Source of the DNA: Levilactobacillus tangyuanensis
GTDB taxonomy: Bacteria > Bacillota > Bacilli > Lactobacillales > Lactobacillaceae
DNA: 64,000 nucleotides
Assembly (NCBI RefSeq): GCF_003946545.1
Contig: NZ_RHOA01000007.1
Span: 1 to 64,000, forward strand
Reading direction: 5' to 3'
Part shown: one piece after another, positions 44,460 through 53,295 of the stretch
Position numbering within the stretch: the stretch's first letter is position 1
Layout: the number at the start of each line of letters is the position of its first letter
Notes under the pieces: generated by a model
What the model saw: the letters and a program-made list of their open reading frames with translations, nothing else
What the model was told of the DNA's origin: nothing
The model's database searches: none
Translations under genes and position numbers: made by a program

Positions 44460-45025
44460 TCGATACCGTCGGCTGATGTTTCACGTGAAACATCCGTCCA
44501 GTCACTCGCCAGAATCCCGTATTGATAAAGATCGAGCCAGCGGCCGTCCTGAAAGACCGCCTCGCGGTTGACCCCTTCACGAATAAAACCCACGGCCTCA
44601 TAGGCGTGAATGGCCGGCAAATTATTGGCATTGACCTCCAGGTTAACCTTATGTAGGCCGAGTTCATTGAAGGCAAAGGACAAAATGGTATTCAGGGTAT
44701 CGACACCATATCCCTGTCCCCGATCACTAACGACCGGCAGGGCAATCCCCAGGGTTGCTCGGCGATTCTTGAACAACACATTATTTAAGATTACCGATCC
44801 CAATAAGCCATCATCGGCATTGGCCCGGACCATGAAGAAAAACTGATCGTTATTTTCGGGATACTCGGCCAACTCACTATATTGAGCCGCCGTCACCGGA
44901 TGCAAGGCATCCGCCGATAAATTACGCAGTAAACCCGGCTCCCATTGGGTATCTTGCAACCATTCCGCATCCCCATCGCGCATTTCCGTCAAATGGACCA
45001 ACTGTCCCTGAACCACATCTTTCAT
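44456..45025 (-). CDS. GNAT N-acetyltransferase (RimJ/RimL-like)
   Basis: 189 residues. The acetyl-CoA loop VSDRGQGYGVDTLNTI, then FNELGLHKVNLEVNANNLPAIHAYEAVGFIREGV, are textbook for RimJ/RimL-type acetyltransferases; the target is unknown. AAGGAGG precedes the ATG. The last codons (VSRETSADGID) contain a perfect parS site. Confidence 0.9.
   Translation of the reverse strand: MKDVVQGQLVHLTEMRDGDAEWLQDTQWEPGLLRNLSADALHPVTAAQYSELAEYPENNDQFFFMVRANADDGLLGSVILNNVLFKNRRATLGIALPVVSDRGQGYGVDTLNTILSFAFNELGLHKVNLEVNANNLPAIHAYEAVGFIREGVNREAVFQDGRWLDLYQYGILASDWTDVSRETSADGID
44475..44494. other. parS centromere site (left, proximal)
   Basis: GATGTTTCACGTGAAACATC, a 20-bp palindrome containing the full 16-bp consensus at 44477-44492. 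It lies 10.8 kb left of dnaA within the 3' end of the GNAT gene. Confidence 0.95.
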
Positions 45026-45087
45026 CTTGACCCCTCCTTGCTAGTTGTTCCTACTCTAGCACAGCCCGGCGGTGCGAACCAAAATAA

Positions 45088-45116
45088 TTGGGTTCACCTA
45101 TGAAAACGGCTATACT
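45088..45116 (+). promoter_or_regulatory. promoter of 45147-45794
   Basis: TTGGGT (45088-45093), 17-bp spacer, TATACT (45111-45116). A short TTCA-N4-TGAA repeat lies in the spacer. Confidence 0.5.
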
Positions 45117-45146
45117 AATCGAAACAATGAAGGAGGACATTTATTC

Positions 45147-45794
45147 ATGAAGATTATGATTATTGGGGCCACTGGTATGGCCGGTTCAGAAATCGTTACC
45201 GAAGCCTTAAAGCGGGGCCACGAGGTGACTGCCCTCGCGCGGTCAGAGGAAAAATTAGCGAAGCTGTCTTCCAGCCCAGCATTGACGACCTCGGTCAAGG
45301 ACGCCTTCGACCTAACGGCAGCGGATCTTCAAGCCGTGGACGTCGTGGTTGATGCCTTTGCCACCGCACCAGACCTGGCCTACCTTCACGTCGACCTGGC
45401 CGCTCACCTGGTCCACCTCCTACGGGGCACGTCAGCACCGCGCCTCGTCTTCATCTTAGGCGCCGGCAGCCTGCACACCGGGGATGATAACCATCTATTT
45501 GTTAACGATATCGCAAAAGATCCCAATGCGGCCGGCTTCATCGCCATTCCACAAAATCAATTGAAGGAATTAAACTTCTTGAATGACGTCGATAACGTCA
45601 ACTGGGTTGGCGTTTCCCCAGCCGCAAACTTCCATCCAGGCGCCGCCGTTCCCGCCATCTTGGGCAACGACAACTTGCTGTTTAACGATCAGCAAGCCAG
45701 CGGCACCTCTGCTGGAACCATGGCCGTCACCATCCTTGATGAGCTGGAAACGCCTAAGCATCATCAGGCACGCTTCACCGTTGCCGATCGCTAA
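45147..45794 (+). CDS. NAD(P)-binding oxidoreductase (NADH-flavin reductase-like)
   Basis: 215 residues. The N-terminal loop IMIIGATGMAGSEIVTEALKRGHEVTAL and FILGAGSLH with a C-terminal GTSAGTMAVTILDELE fit the YwnB-like small NAD(P)H-flavin reductases. The ATG at 45147 has AAGGAGG nine bases upstream; earlier in-frame codons are spurious. Monocistronic, own promoter and terminator. Confidence 0.87.
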   Translation: MKIMIIGATGMAGSEIVTEALKRGHEVTALARSEEKLAKLSSSPALTTSVKDAFDLTAADLQAVDVVVDAFATAPDLAYLHVDLAAHLVHLLRGTSAPRLVFILGAGSLHTGDDNHLFVNDIAKDPNAAGFIAIPQNQLKELNFLNDVDNVNWVGVSPAANFHPGAAVPAILGNDNLLFNDQQASGTSAGTMAVTILDELETPKHHQARFTVADR

Positions 45795-45801
45795 ACCTTC
45801 T

Positions 45802-45838
45802 CAACGACACTAACCCCAGGGTAAGTGTCGTTTTTTAT
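45802..45838 (+). terminator. terminator of 45147-45794
   Basis: AACGACACTaACCC / GGGTaAGTGTCGTT stem with T6. Confidence 0.88.
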
Positions 45839-45850
45839 TGCCTAATCCCG

Positions 45851-45856
45851 TATAAT
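45851..45856 (+). promoter_or_regulatory. -10 box of brnQ
   Basis: Perfect TATAAT 38 bp before the start; the -35 would lie inside the preceding terminator and is unclear. Confidence 0.45.
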
Positions 45857-45893
45857 GGCTCTAACTAATCCTGCATAGAAAGTTGCGATCACT

Positions 45894-47234
45894 TTGAAAA
45901 AGCAATTAACCTGGCGTGAAACCCTCTTCATTGGCATGATGCTTTTTGGCCTCTTCTTCGGCGCTGGGAACTTGATCTTCCCGGTCTATCTCGGCCAACA
46001 AGCTGGCCATCACGTGGGGGCGGCGATCATTGGCCTCCTCATCACCGGGATCGGCCTCCCACTACTCGGCGTCATGGGCATCGGCCTATCGCGTAGCCAG
46101 GGCGTCTTTGACCTCAGCAGTCGCGTCAGTCGCCCCTTTGCCTACAGTTTTACCATTCTCCTGTATCTGACCTTGGGGCCCTTATTCGTGCTCCCACGGC
46201 TGGCCACGACCTCATTTCAGATTGGCCTGGCACCATTCACGCCAACCGCCCGACAGCCACTGGTCTTGGCCGTCTTCTCCGTGGGTTTCTTTGGCCTCGC
46301 CTGGTGGCTGGCGCGTAATCCCGGCAAGCTCATGACCTACATCGGTAAATGGTTGACCCCACTATTCCTGATTCTCTTAGGCCTATTGATGCTGACCGCG
46401 ATTGTCCGTCCCTTGGGTGGGCTAACCGCGACGCCCCAAGGGCACTACGTCACCGCCCCACTCCTCCAGGGATTCACCGAGGGCTACAACACCATGGACG
46501 CCTTGGCCTCACTGGCCTTTGGCATTGTCGTTATCGATAATATTCGCGCATTGGGCGTCAGCGACCCCGGTCAAATTGCCAAGGATACCGTCAAGGCCGG
46601 TACCATCAGTGTGATCATGATGGGCCTGATCTACTCCCTCTTGGCCCTCATGGGAACTATGAGCCTCGGTCACTTTGGCCGGGCCGCCAACGGTGGCATC
46701 ACCCTGGCGCAGATTGCCCACTATTACTTCGGCACCTTCGGTAATATTCTATTGGCCCTGATTGTCATCGTCGCCTGTCTCAAGACAGCCATCGGTCTCA
46801 TCTCTGCCTTTGGTGACACCCTCCACGAGATGTTTCCCCGGCTATCCTATGCCGGCCTAATCATCTTCGCTAGCCTGCTCCCATGCCTATTTGCTAACGT
46901 GGGCCTGACTAAATTAATTACGTATTCGACGCCCATCCTCATGTTGCTTTATCCATTAGCCATCGTCCTCATTGCCCTGGCCGTTATGCCTTGGCTCGGC
47001 CATTCCCGTTGGCTCTATAACACCAGCATCTGCCTAACCATGATCCCTGCCCTGTTCTCCGGAATCATCGCTCTACCAACAACTGTCCACCACCAGGCCT
47101 GGTATCGGCTCGTATGGTCATGGAATCAACGGCTCCCCTTCGCTGCGTTAGGGTTTGGCTGGGTGGTTCCGGCTGTCATCGGGATCATCGCCGGTTGGAC
47201 TATAAGTCAGTTGGCCTCGCGAAGTAACGGTTAG
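45894..47234 (+). CDS. brnQ: branched-chain amino acid transporter (LIVCS family)
   Basis: 446 residues, about 12 membrane segments. The start LFFGAGNLIFPVYLGQQAG and GLPLLGVMGIGLSR are the BrnQ signature. It imports Leu, Ile and Val with Na+ or H+. The frame opens with TTG at 45894; the ribosome site is weak (AGAAAG), an odd feature compared with its neighbours. No terminator is obvious before the next small gene. Confidence 0.92.
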   Translation: MKKQLTWRETLFIGMMLFGLFFGAGNLIFPVYLGQQAGHHVGAAIIGLLITGIGLPLLGVMGIGLSRSQGVFDLSSRVSRPFAYSFTILLYLTLGPLFVLPRLATTSFQIGLAPFTPTARQPLVLAVFSVGFFGLAWWLARNPGKLMTYIGKWLTPLFLILLGLLMLTAIVRPLGGLTATPQGHYVTAPLLQGFTEGYNTMDALASLAFGIVVIDNIRALGVSDPGQIAKDTVKAGTISVIMMGLIYSLLALMGTMSLGHFGRAANGGITLAQIAHYYFGTFGNILLALIVIVACLKTAIGLISAFGDTLHEMFPRLSYAGLIIFASLLPCLFANVGLTKLITYSTPILMLLYPLAIVLIALAVMPWLGHSRWLYNTSICLTMIPALFSGIIALPTTVHHQAWYRLVWSWNQRLPFAALGFGWVVPAVIGIIAGWTISQLASRSNG

Positions 47235-47335
47235 CTTACTTACCGATAGCTACCGACTGCCATTTTCCGCTCCCCTCAGGTAAACTCACTGTGAAGCCAA
47301 TTGTTCACGATGACTAATCAAATGAGGTGAGTCGA

Positions 47336-47605
47336 ATGACTAAAATTCATTACCCAACAACGCATCTTAAGATCCTGGTTGACGTGATGACTTGGGTCTT
47401 GTTAATCGCCATTTTTGTGATCAAAGATCCGATCACCGTCGCCTTCCTGGCCTTCAGTTCACTCATTACTATCATGCTACACTTCAATATTTTTGAAGAC
47501 ACTCGGGATACTAATCCCCTTGCCAAGATTGATCTGGGCGTTCAAGTGGCCTTCATCGTCGTTGGGGTGATCAAAGCCTTCATGTACGGCGGTGGTCGTT
47601 ATTAA
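47336..47605 (+). CDS. small membrane protein
   Basis: 89 residues with three hydrophobic segments (about 12-30, 33-50, 65-82). Not recognised. The ATG at 47336 has GAGGTGA six bases upstream. A strong terminator follows. Confidence 0.65.
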   Translation: MTKIHYPTTHLKILVDVMTWVLLIAIFVIKDPITVAFLAFSSLITIMLHFNIFEDTRDTNPLAKIDLGVQVAFIVVGVIKAFMYGGGRY

Positions 47606-47613
47606 CGACAAAT

Positions 47614-47657
47614 AAATAAGCGTTGGGGATAAATTTTAACCCCAACGCTTATTTTGA
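47614..47657. terminator. bidirectional terminator
   Basis: AATAAGCGTTGGGG / CCCCAACGCTTATT perfect 14-bp stem. Confidence 0.9.
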
Positions 47658-47677
47658 TCGCTTCAATTGGCTGTAGC

Positions 47678-47929
47678 TTAGCCCCACTCCATATTATGCA
47701 AGTTAACCTTAGCATCCTTGGTGACGGCCTGACCGTCCCGCGGTGCCATGGGCTCCTGCAGAAAGGCCAATTCAGCTAATGCCTCCCATTCCCCTTTGGG
47801 AACAATGACAGCGGCCTCGGCATCGTCCGCATCGGTCGGCGTGACCAGAATCGTTTCCTTCAACCGGTGAACCGCCGTCAAAATCTGTAAAAAGTCTTCC
47901 TGTGCTGCAAGTGGTGAATATTGCTTCAT
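47678..47929 (-). CDS. Phd/YefM-like orphan protein
   Basis: 83 residues. ETILVTPTDADDAEAAVIVPKGEWEALAELAFLQE resembles the N-terminal DNA-binding half of Phd/YefM antitoxins, where the text usually reads PxxVT...VVLSxxEWExL. No RelE/YoeB/Doc-like toxin is adjacent; the gene ends at a terminator and the upstream gene is a membrane protein. So it is an orphan or an unrelated small regulator. GGGAGGAG precedes the ATG. Confidence 0.6.
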   Translation of the reverse strand: MKQYSPLAAQEDFLQILTAVHRLKETILVTPTDADDAEAAVIVPKGEWEALAELAFLQEPMAPRDGQAVTKDAKVNLHNMEWG

Positions 47930-47999
47930 CGCTAGTGCTCCTCCCTATAATCCCCCGTGATCGACCGTGTCCCGTCAACGAGACCTGGCCTCATTTTAC

Positions 48000-48392
48000 T
48001 TAACGCTGGTTCAGCGTCATCAAAACCACCATCAACGTTCCTAAAATACTCAATTGACTCCCCGCGAGAAATTGCCATTGTCGTACCCATAAGTGCTGCA
48101 CCGAGACCGATGGCCACGCTCGTCGATTGCGGACCAAACAGTGCCCCAAGGCAATGACGTTGGCAATCATCAACAATAGCAATGGTCGAACGCCGACCGC
48201 CATCGGCAGCCAAACACTCATCGCGGCATACGAAACACCAAAACTAACCAACCAAATATAGATCAGGCTTCGCCGCCGCAAGTTTACCCTGGCGGCGACT
48301 GATTGGGTTTGCTGAAACCGAAAAAGGGTCCAGCCATGGAGCGCAAGACTCATACAGGTGACTGCTAGTCCGACTATCACAGCTATCCGCAT
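48000..48392 (-). CDS. four-TM membrane protein
   Basis: 130 residues with four hydrophobic segments and basic loops (RVNLRRRS, RNRRAW). Not recognised. The ATG at 48392 is chosen because AGAGGGG lies nine bases upstream; the frame is open further but without a site. Probably same unit as the Phd-like gene 70 bp downstream. Confidence 0.65.
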   Translation of the reverse strand: MRIAVIVGLAVTCMSLALHGWTLFRFQQTQSVAARVNLRRRSLIYIWLVSFGVSYAAMSVWLPMAVGVRPLLLLMIANVIALGHCLVRNRRAWPSVSVQHLWVRQWQFLAGSQLSILGTLMVVLMTLNQR

Positions 48393-48658
48393 GGCAACCA
48401 TCCCCTCTACGTCCCGTCGTCGGCCAGAAATGCTAGTCCATTTCCAACTGAACGCTGCTCGATCCCACTCCTCCGATCGGTTCCGAACGTGACTGACTAC
48501 ATTCACTACCTTACCGCCGCTCTGTGGTAAACCTGCAAAGAACCTGTAAAGATTACGTGTACATTTTATTATTAAATTGATAATCGCTTGATAATTATTA
48601 ATAATACCCACGTGAAGAACTCTTAAAACTGCTTTCATATCAGCACTTTTAGCCACAC
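48393..48658. other. intergenic region with repeated A/T motif
   Basis: Contains TTGATAAT twice (direct repeat, 3 bp apart, near 48578-48596) framed by inverted arms ATTATTAA (48568-48575) and TTAATAAT (48598-48605). It looks like an operator or promoter region for 48000-48392; nothing else seen. Confidence 0.4.
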
Positions 48659-48695
48659 AAAAACCCCGAGAATAAATTTTCTCGGGGTTTAATTA
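48659..48695 (-). terminator. terminator of mnmE-mnmG
   Basis: AAACCCCGAGAA / TTCTCGGGGTTT stem, T-rich on the minus strand. Confidence 0.88.
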
Positions 48696-48703
48696 ATGAT
48701 TAA

Positions 48704-50614
48704 CTAGTTAACTTTAGCGATCTTTCCTTGTTCAATATAAACACTCAAGATGGCAATGTCGGCTGGGTTAACCCCACTGATCCGCGTTGCTTGGGCTAAG
48801 GTTTCTGGTTGAATCTTCTTTAATTTTTGATGAGCTTCCGTGGCTAAACCATCGATAGCATCGTAGTCAATGTTGGCGGGAATCGTCTTGGCTTCCATCC
48901 GCTTCAACTTCGCCACATTCTCTTCGGACTTCTTAATGTAGCCCGCATACTTCAGGGAAACCTCAATTTCCTCAATGATGTGTCGATCGAGTGGCTGATC
49001 TGGTGCCGGGATAAAGTCCAACAACGTGGCGTAGGTCACGTAGGGCCGCCGCAGGAAGGCCGCCGCAATGATACCGTCTTGCAACGGCTTGTCGCCATGT
49101 TGGCCAACGAACTCGTTCACGGCATCGCTAGGCTTGATACGAATGCTGTTCAACCGTTCGATCTCGGTATTGATGGCCGCACGCTTAGCCAAGAAGGCTT
49201 CGTAGCGGTCATCGCTGATCAATCCCAGGTCGTGACCTTTCGTGGTTAACCGCAGGTCGGCGTTATCATGCCGCAGGATTAACCGGTATTCGGCCCGGCT
49301 CGTCAACAACCGGTAGGGTTCATTCGTCCCCTTGGTAACCAAGTCATCCACCATGACACCGATGTAGGCATCGGAACGTTGTAACGTGAAGCCTGGCTTG
49401 CCCTGGGCCCGCAGTCCGGCATTAATCCCGGCTAAGAGTCCTTGACCAGCGGCTTCTTCGTAACCCGACGTCCCGTTGGTTTGGCCAGCGGTGAAGAGGT
49501 TCTTCAGCAGCTTGGTTTCCAACGTTGGCCGTAATTGATAGGGTGCAACCACGTCATATTCGATGGCGTAGCCGGGCCGCATCATTTGGGCATCCTCTAA
49601 CCCCTTAACGGAGTGCAGAATCTTCTGTTGCACTTCTTCAGGCATTGAGGTTGAAAGGCCTTGAACGTACCATTCATCCGTCTTCCGGCCTTCTGGCTCC
49701 AAGAAGATTTGATGACGAGGCTTGTCGGCAAAGCGGACAATCTTGTCCTCAATGGATGGGCAGTAACGAGGGCCAACCCCTTCAATCACACCGGTAAACA
49801 TGGGCGCACGGTCCAGATTTTCCCGAATAATTGCGTGGGTCTTCTCGTTGGTGTAGGTCAACCAGCAAGACAATTGGTTCTTCAATTCCAGGTAGGCACT
49901 ATCTGGCGTGGTGAAGCTGAAATGATTGGGTTCTTCATCCCCAGGTTGCTCTTCGGTTTCATCATAATTGATGGTGTTCCCATCCACTCGTGGTGGGGTC
50001 CCGGTCTTGAATCGTTCCAAATCGAAACCATACTTGGGCAGGTTAGCCGTCAGCTTGGTTGCGGGTTGAGAGTTGTTAGGACCGGATGAGTACATCAATT
50101 CACCGATGATGATCTTTCCCCGAGCGGCGGTTCCGGCGGCGATCACGACGGACTTAGCGGCGTAACGCGCCCCTGTGTTGGTGATTACCCCTTTACATTC
50201 ACCGTCTTCGACGATCAGGTCATCCACGATCCCCTGACGTAAGGTCAGGTTCGGTTCCTTTTCAATGGTATGCTTCATTTCGGCATGGTAAGCATGCTTG
50301 TCGGCTTGTGCCCGTAAGGCCCGCACGGCGGGACCCTTACCGGTATTTAGCATCCGCATTTGGACGTAGGTCTTGTCAATATTACGACCCATTTCGCCCC
50401 CGAGGGCATCGATTTCCCGGACGACGATCCCCTTTGCGGGACCCCCAACGGAAGGATTACATGGCATAAAGGCCACCATATCCAAATTAATCGTCATCAG
50501 TAGTGTCCGGTTGCCCATCCGCGCTGCGGCGAGGGCTGCTTCACTACCAGCATGACCAGCACCAACCACGATAACATCGTAGTCGCGACCGGCATATTCC
50601 TTGATTTCAGTCAT
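48704..50614 (-). CDS. mnmG: tRNA uridine-34 carboxymethylaminomethyl synthase subunit
   Basis: 636 residues. With MnmE it makes the cmnm5U modification at the wobble base of several tRNAs, using FAD, NADH and methylene-THF. The FAD loop [25 protein letters not shown] (Cys region) and GTPPRVDG are conserved. The ATG at 50614 gives the family length; in-frame codons up to 50650 have poorer spacing to GAAGGGAAT. It follows mnmE by 52 bp. Confidence 0.96.
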   Translation of the reverse strand: MTEIKEYAGRDYDVIVVGAGHAGSEAALAAARMGNRTLLMTINLDMVAFMPCNPSVGGPAKGIVVREIDALGGEMGRNIDKTYVQMRMLNTGKGPAVRALRAQADKHAYHAEMKHTIEKEPNLTLRQGIVDDLIVEDGECKGVITNTGARYAAKSVVIAAGTAARGKIIIGELMYSSGPNNSQPATKLTANLPKYGFDLERFKTGTPPRVDGNTINYDETEEQPGDEEPNHFSFTTPDSAYLELKNQLSCWLTYTNEKTHAIIRENLDRAPMFTGVIEGVGPRYCPSIEDKIVRFADKPRHQIFLEPEGRKTDEWYVQGLSTSMPEEVQQKILHSVKGLEDAQMMRPGYAIEYDVVAPYQLRPTLETKLLKNLFTAGQTNGTSGYEEAAGQGLLAGINAGLRAQGKPGFTLQRSDAYIGVMVDDLVTKGTNEPYRLLTSRAEYRLILRHDNADLRLTTKGHDLGLISDDRYEAFLAKRAAINTEIERLNSIRIKPSDAVNEFVGQHGDKPLQDGIIAAAFLRRPYVTYATLLDFIPAPDQPLDRHIIEEIEVSLKYAGYIKKSEENVAKLKRMEAKTIPANIDYDAIDGLATEAHQKLKKIQPETLAQATRISGVNPADIAILSVYIEQGKIAKVN

Positions 50615-50666
50615 GGTTTTTCGATTCCCTTCATGTTGACTCATCGCCAACCATTTTCTCTTCTGA

Positions 50667-52061
50667 TTATTTTCCTAAACAGAACTGGCTAAACAGTTGG
50701 TCTAGTAGCTCATCTTGGTAACTGTCACCGGTGATTTCTCCCAGTAAGTCCCAGGCCCGCGTCATGTCGATTTGAACCAGGTCCACTGGCATCCCCGCCG
50801 CAATCCCATGCATGACGTCGGACAAGGCATCGCTAGCCTGATGTAAGAGGCCAATGTGCCGGGCGTTTGTCACCATGACATTGTTTTGGTTGGATTCAAT
50901 GCCTTCATCGAAGAACAGGTGGGCAATCGTGGTTTCCAATTGATCCATCCCTGTACTCTTCAAAATGGAGGTTTCAATGATCGGACTGTCACCGGCAGCG
51001 GCCTTAACCGCCGTCAGATCAAGCTGTTGTGGCAGGTCGGTCTTGTTTAAGATCAAGATTCGTTGATTAGCCGCCGTGGCACTGAGCAACTTTTTATCTT
51101 CGGCCGTCAGTGGTTCGCTGGCGTTCAGAACTAAGATCACCAGATCGGCGGTATCAATGGCCTTCAACGACCGTTCGACCCCGATTTTCTCGACCTTATC
51201 CGTCGTATCGCGAATCCCGGCGGTGTCGATTAACTTCAGGGGAACCCCCTTGACGTTGACGTATTCTTCAATCACGTCACGCGTGGTCCCAGCCACATCG
51301 GTCACGATCGCCTTGTCTTCATGCAACAGATGGTTTAACAGGCTACTCTTCCCGACGTTAGGCCGACCGACAATCGCCGTGGCCAAGCCTTCACGCAAGA
51401 CCTTCCCCTGCTTAGCCGTCGCTAACAGAACCTTAATCTGCTTCTGAACGGACTGAGCCTTCTCCAACAGCATCTTCGTTGTCATCGTTTCCACGTCGTC
51501 GTATTCAGGATAGTCGATGTTAACTTCGACCTGCGCCAAGGCATCCAGGATGTCCTGTCGCAAATGACGAATTAACTTGGACAGATCACCATCCAGTTGA
51601 TCTAAAGCCACCTTCATCGACTTATCGGTCTTGGCCCGAATCAAATCCATCACGGATTCGGCCTGCGTCAAATCGATTCGACCATTCAGGAAGGCCCGCT
51701 TGGTATATTCACCCGGTTCGGCCAATCGTGCCCCGTAACTCAGGCACAACTGAAGAATCCGGTTCGTCGCCACGATCCCACCGTGACAGTTAATTTCAAT
51801 AATATCTTCCTTGGTGTAAGTCTTAGGCGCCCGCATCACGGTTACCATGACTTCATCAACTTCTTCATTCGTTTCAGGGTCAACGATGTGGCCATAGTGA
51901 ATCGTATGGCTCGCAACCTGACTTAAATCGGCGCCCTTAAACAGCTTGCCGGCGACGTCAAAGACCTCTTCGCCAGATAGCCGAATGATCGCAATGCCCC
52001 CCTCACCAGGTGGGGTAGAAATTGCCGCAATCGTATCAAATTCCGTTGTGGTGACTGCCAT
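50667..52061 (-). CDS. mnmE: tRNA modification GTPase
   Basis: 464 residues: N-terminal THF-binding domain, helical domain, inserted G domain ([26 protein letters not shown]) and the C-terminal CLGK. The Cys is the family's conserved one. Partner of MnmG. AAGGAGG precedes the ATG. Upstream is a 350-bp region with its own promoter, alternate hairpins and a terminator, so mnmEG are controlled apart from jag. Confidence 0.96.
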   Translation of the reverse strand: MAVTTTEFDTIAAISTPPGEGGIAIIRLSGEEVFDVAGKLFKGADLSQVASHTIHYGHIVDPETNEEVDEVMVTVMRAPKTYTKEDIIEINCHGGIVATNRILQLCLSYGARLAEPGEYTKRAFLNGRIDLTQAESVMDLIRAKTDKSMKVALDQLDGDLSKLIRHLRQDILDALAQVEVNIDYPEYDDVETMTTKMLLEKAQSVQKQIKVLLATAKQGKVLREGLATAIVGRPNVGKSSLLNHLLHEDKAIVTDVAGTTRDVIEEYVNVKGVPLKLIDTAGIRDTTDKVEKIGVERSLKAIDTADLVILVLNASEPLTAEDKKLLSATAANQRILILNKTDLPQQLDLTAVKAAAGDSPIIETSILKSTGMDQLETTIAHLFFDEGIESNQNNVMVTNARHIGLLHQASDALSDVMHGIAAGMPVDLVQIDMTRAWDLLGEITGDSYQDELLDQLFSQFCLGK

Positions 52062-52119
52062 GAGTCATCCTCCTTTTTCTATCAAACACTGCGCTTCGTC
52101 TGTAGTCCTTATCCTGTTC

Positions 52120-52172
52120 CCGACCAGTAGCGGTCAGTTTCCGTATCCGGACCCGTACCGACCGATAGCGGT
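52120..52172 (-). repeat. direct repeat of a 15-nt hairpin motif in the mnmE leader
   Basis: Minus-strand ACCGCTATCGGTCGG (52158-52172) and ACCGCTACTGGTCGG (52120-52134) differ at two positions. Each can fold as a short hairpin. They lie 60-110 bp upstream of mnmE. Confidence 0.55.
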
Positions 52173-52177
52173 ACTGA

Positions 52178-52288
52178 CTAGTCTAGCCCGCTAACGCGCC
52201 CACAGGACCTGTCAGCCACCTCCTGAGTGATGGCGCTAAACCACCGTTCAAAACTGGCCAACATCCCTGGCGTATCATTTATAGCCAT
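52178..52288 (-). CDS. possible 36-aa leader ORF
   Basis: The ATG lies directly after the T8 tract of the terminator and reads 36 codons to TAG (MAINDTPGMLASFERWF...). GTAGGTG ten bases upstream could serve as a ribosome site. It would be translated only in read-through transcripts. No homologue known to me; the frame may be open by chance. Confidence 0.25.
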   Translation of the reverse strand: MAINDTPGMLASFERWFSAITQEVADRSCGRVSGLD

Positions 52289-52339
52289 AAAAAAAAGCAC
52301 CTACTCCGCGCCACCTAACCGGGCACGGATAAAGTACTT
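52288..52339 (-). terminator. terminator between jag and mnmE
   Basis: Minus strand: AAGTAC / GTGCTT lower stem, 5-nt internal loop, CCGTGCC / GGCGCGG upper stem, then T8. It ends jag transcripts and also any short RNA from the promoter just upstream. Confidence 0.8.
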
Positions 52340-52352
52340 TCACTACTTTATC
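52328..52352 (-). ncRNA. alternative hairpin overlapping the terminator
   Basis: GATAAAGTA / TACTTTATC, perfect 9-bp stem with loop GTGAAAG. Its 3' arm is the 5' lower arm of the terminator, so the two cannot form together. This is the plan of an attenuator. The ligand or trigger is unknown. Confidence 0.5.
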
Positions 52353-52379
52353 GTAAACATGATAAGAATGATTGTCTTC

Positions 52380-52408
52380 ACTATAAGGGCAATCCCACCA
52401 TTTGTCAA
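52380..52408 (-). promoter_or_regulatory. strong promoter upstream of mnmE
   Basis: Minus-strand TTGACA (52403-52408, perfect), 17-bp spacer, TATAGT (52380-52385). It begins eight bases after the jag stop codon. Start near 52373; distance to the T tract about 85 nt. Confidence 0.75.
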
Positions 52409-52415
52409 ACCAAAC

Positions 52416-53174
52416 TTAGGCCGGCTCAATCACAACCGCCCGGTGGGGTTCCTTACCCGCCGAATACGTTGTGACGAAGCGGTTCTTCGCCAATACGGCG
52501 TGAATCTGTTTCCGCTCAAATGATGGCATCGGGTCCAGGTAAATTGGCTTACCCGTGGCTACGACCTCGCGGGCGGTATTGTCCGCCAAACGGGCCAGGG
52601 TCACGCGCCGCCGTTCCCGATAGCCGGCCACGTCCAGTTCAACCTCGACGTGTGCCGCCCCATGATGGTTCAGGAACAATTGCGCCAGGCTCTGTAGCGC
52701 ATTGATGGTCCGCCCATGCTTCCCAATCAACAGGCCTTCCTTGTCCGTGGTAAATTCGAGCTGAACCTGGCGGTGACCCGCGCTGGTTGCCGCAACCGTG
52801 GCATCAATTCCTAGTTGGTCGACGATCGTGCCGAGATAGTCCTCAACCGCACTAATCGCCGCCTCCCGCCGAGCCTGACGCTCTGCCGGGCTCACGGTTG
52901 GCTGTTCGGGTTCATCGGCCGGTGCAGCAGGTGCCACCGGTTGTTGCACCTTGAACACGGGGGTCTTCTTCACCGGTGCTGGTTTGGCGGCCGCCTGATC
53001 GGCAGCAACGACCTTCAACGTCACATCCACCATGGCATCACGTTGACCGATACCGAGCCACCCTTTACGCGCCGCGGTTACAACGTTAATGGTCACCTGA
53101 TCGCGGTCACTGTTCAGTGCTGCCAAGCCAGCCTGAATTGCCGCCTCTTCTGTTTTCCCCGTAAAGATGGTCAT
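52416..53174 (-). CDS. jag: RNA-binding protein Jag/KhpB
   Basis: 252 residues: Jag_N domain (about 1-50), a Pro/Ala-rich linker, a KH domain (IGKHGRTINALQSLAQLF near 150) and an R3H domain to the end (YLDPMPSFERKQIHAVL). It binds RNA and is linked to cell elongation and division in relatives. AGGAATC lies before the ATG. Separated from yidC by a terminator. Confidence 0.95.
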   Translation of the reverse strand: MTIFTGKTEEAAIQAGLAALNSDRDQVTINVVTAARKGWLGIGQRDAMVDVTLKVVAADQAAAKPAPVKKTPVFKVQQPVAPAAPADEPEQPTVSPAERQARREAAISAVEDYLGTIVDQLGIDATVAATSAGHRQVQLEFTTDKEGLLIGKHGRTINALQSLAQLFLNHHGAAHVEVELDVAGYRERRRVTLARLADNTAREVVATGKPIYLDPMPSFERKQIHAVLAKNRFVTTYSAGKEPHRAVVIEPA

Positions 53175-53225
53175 GACTTGATTCCTCCAATACGTCCGTA
53201 GTCTATTAACGGCTAGTATACCATA

Positions 53226-53258
53226 GAAAAAACCGCCACCGAGACTTCGGTAGCGGTT
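53226..53258 (-). terminator. terminator after yidC
   Basis: AACCGCtACCGA / TCGGTgGCGGTT stem with T6 on the minus strand; may be partly read through into jag. Confidence 0.82.
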
Positions 53259-53295
53259 CTAAAATGCATTTTATGATTGGTGACTAAGGAATCGT

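Noticed and set aside
47678-48392. Toxin-antitoxin pair made of the Phd-like gene and the membrane protein
   Set aside because: The upstream protein has four membrane segments and no toxin fold; spacing of 70 bp and order are not typical of a TA operon.
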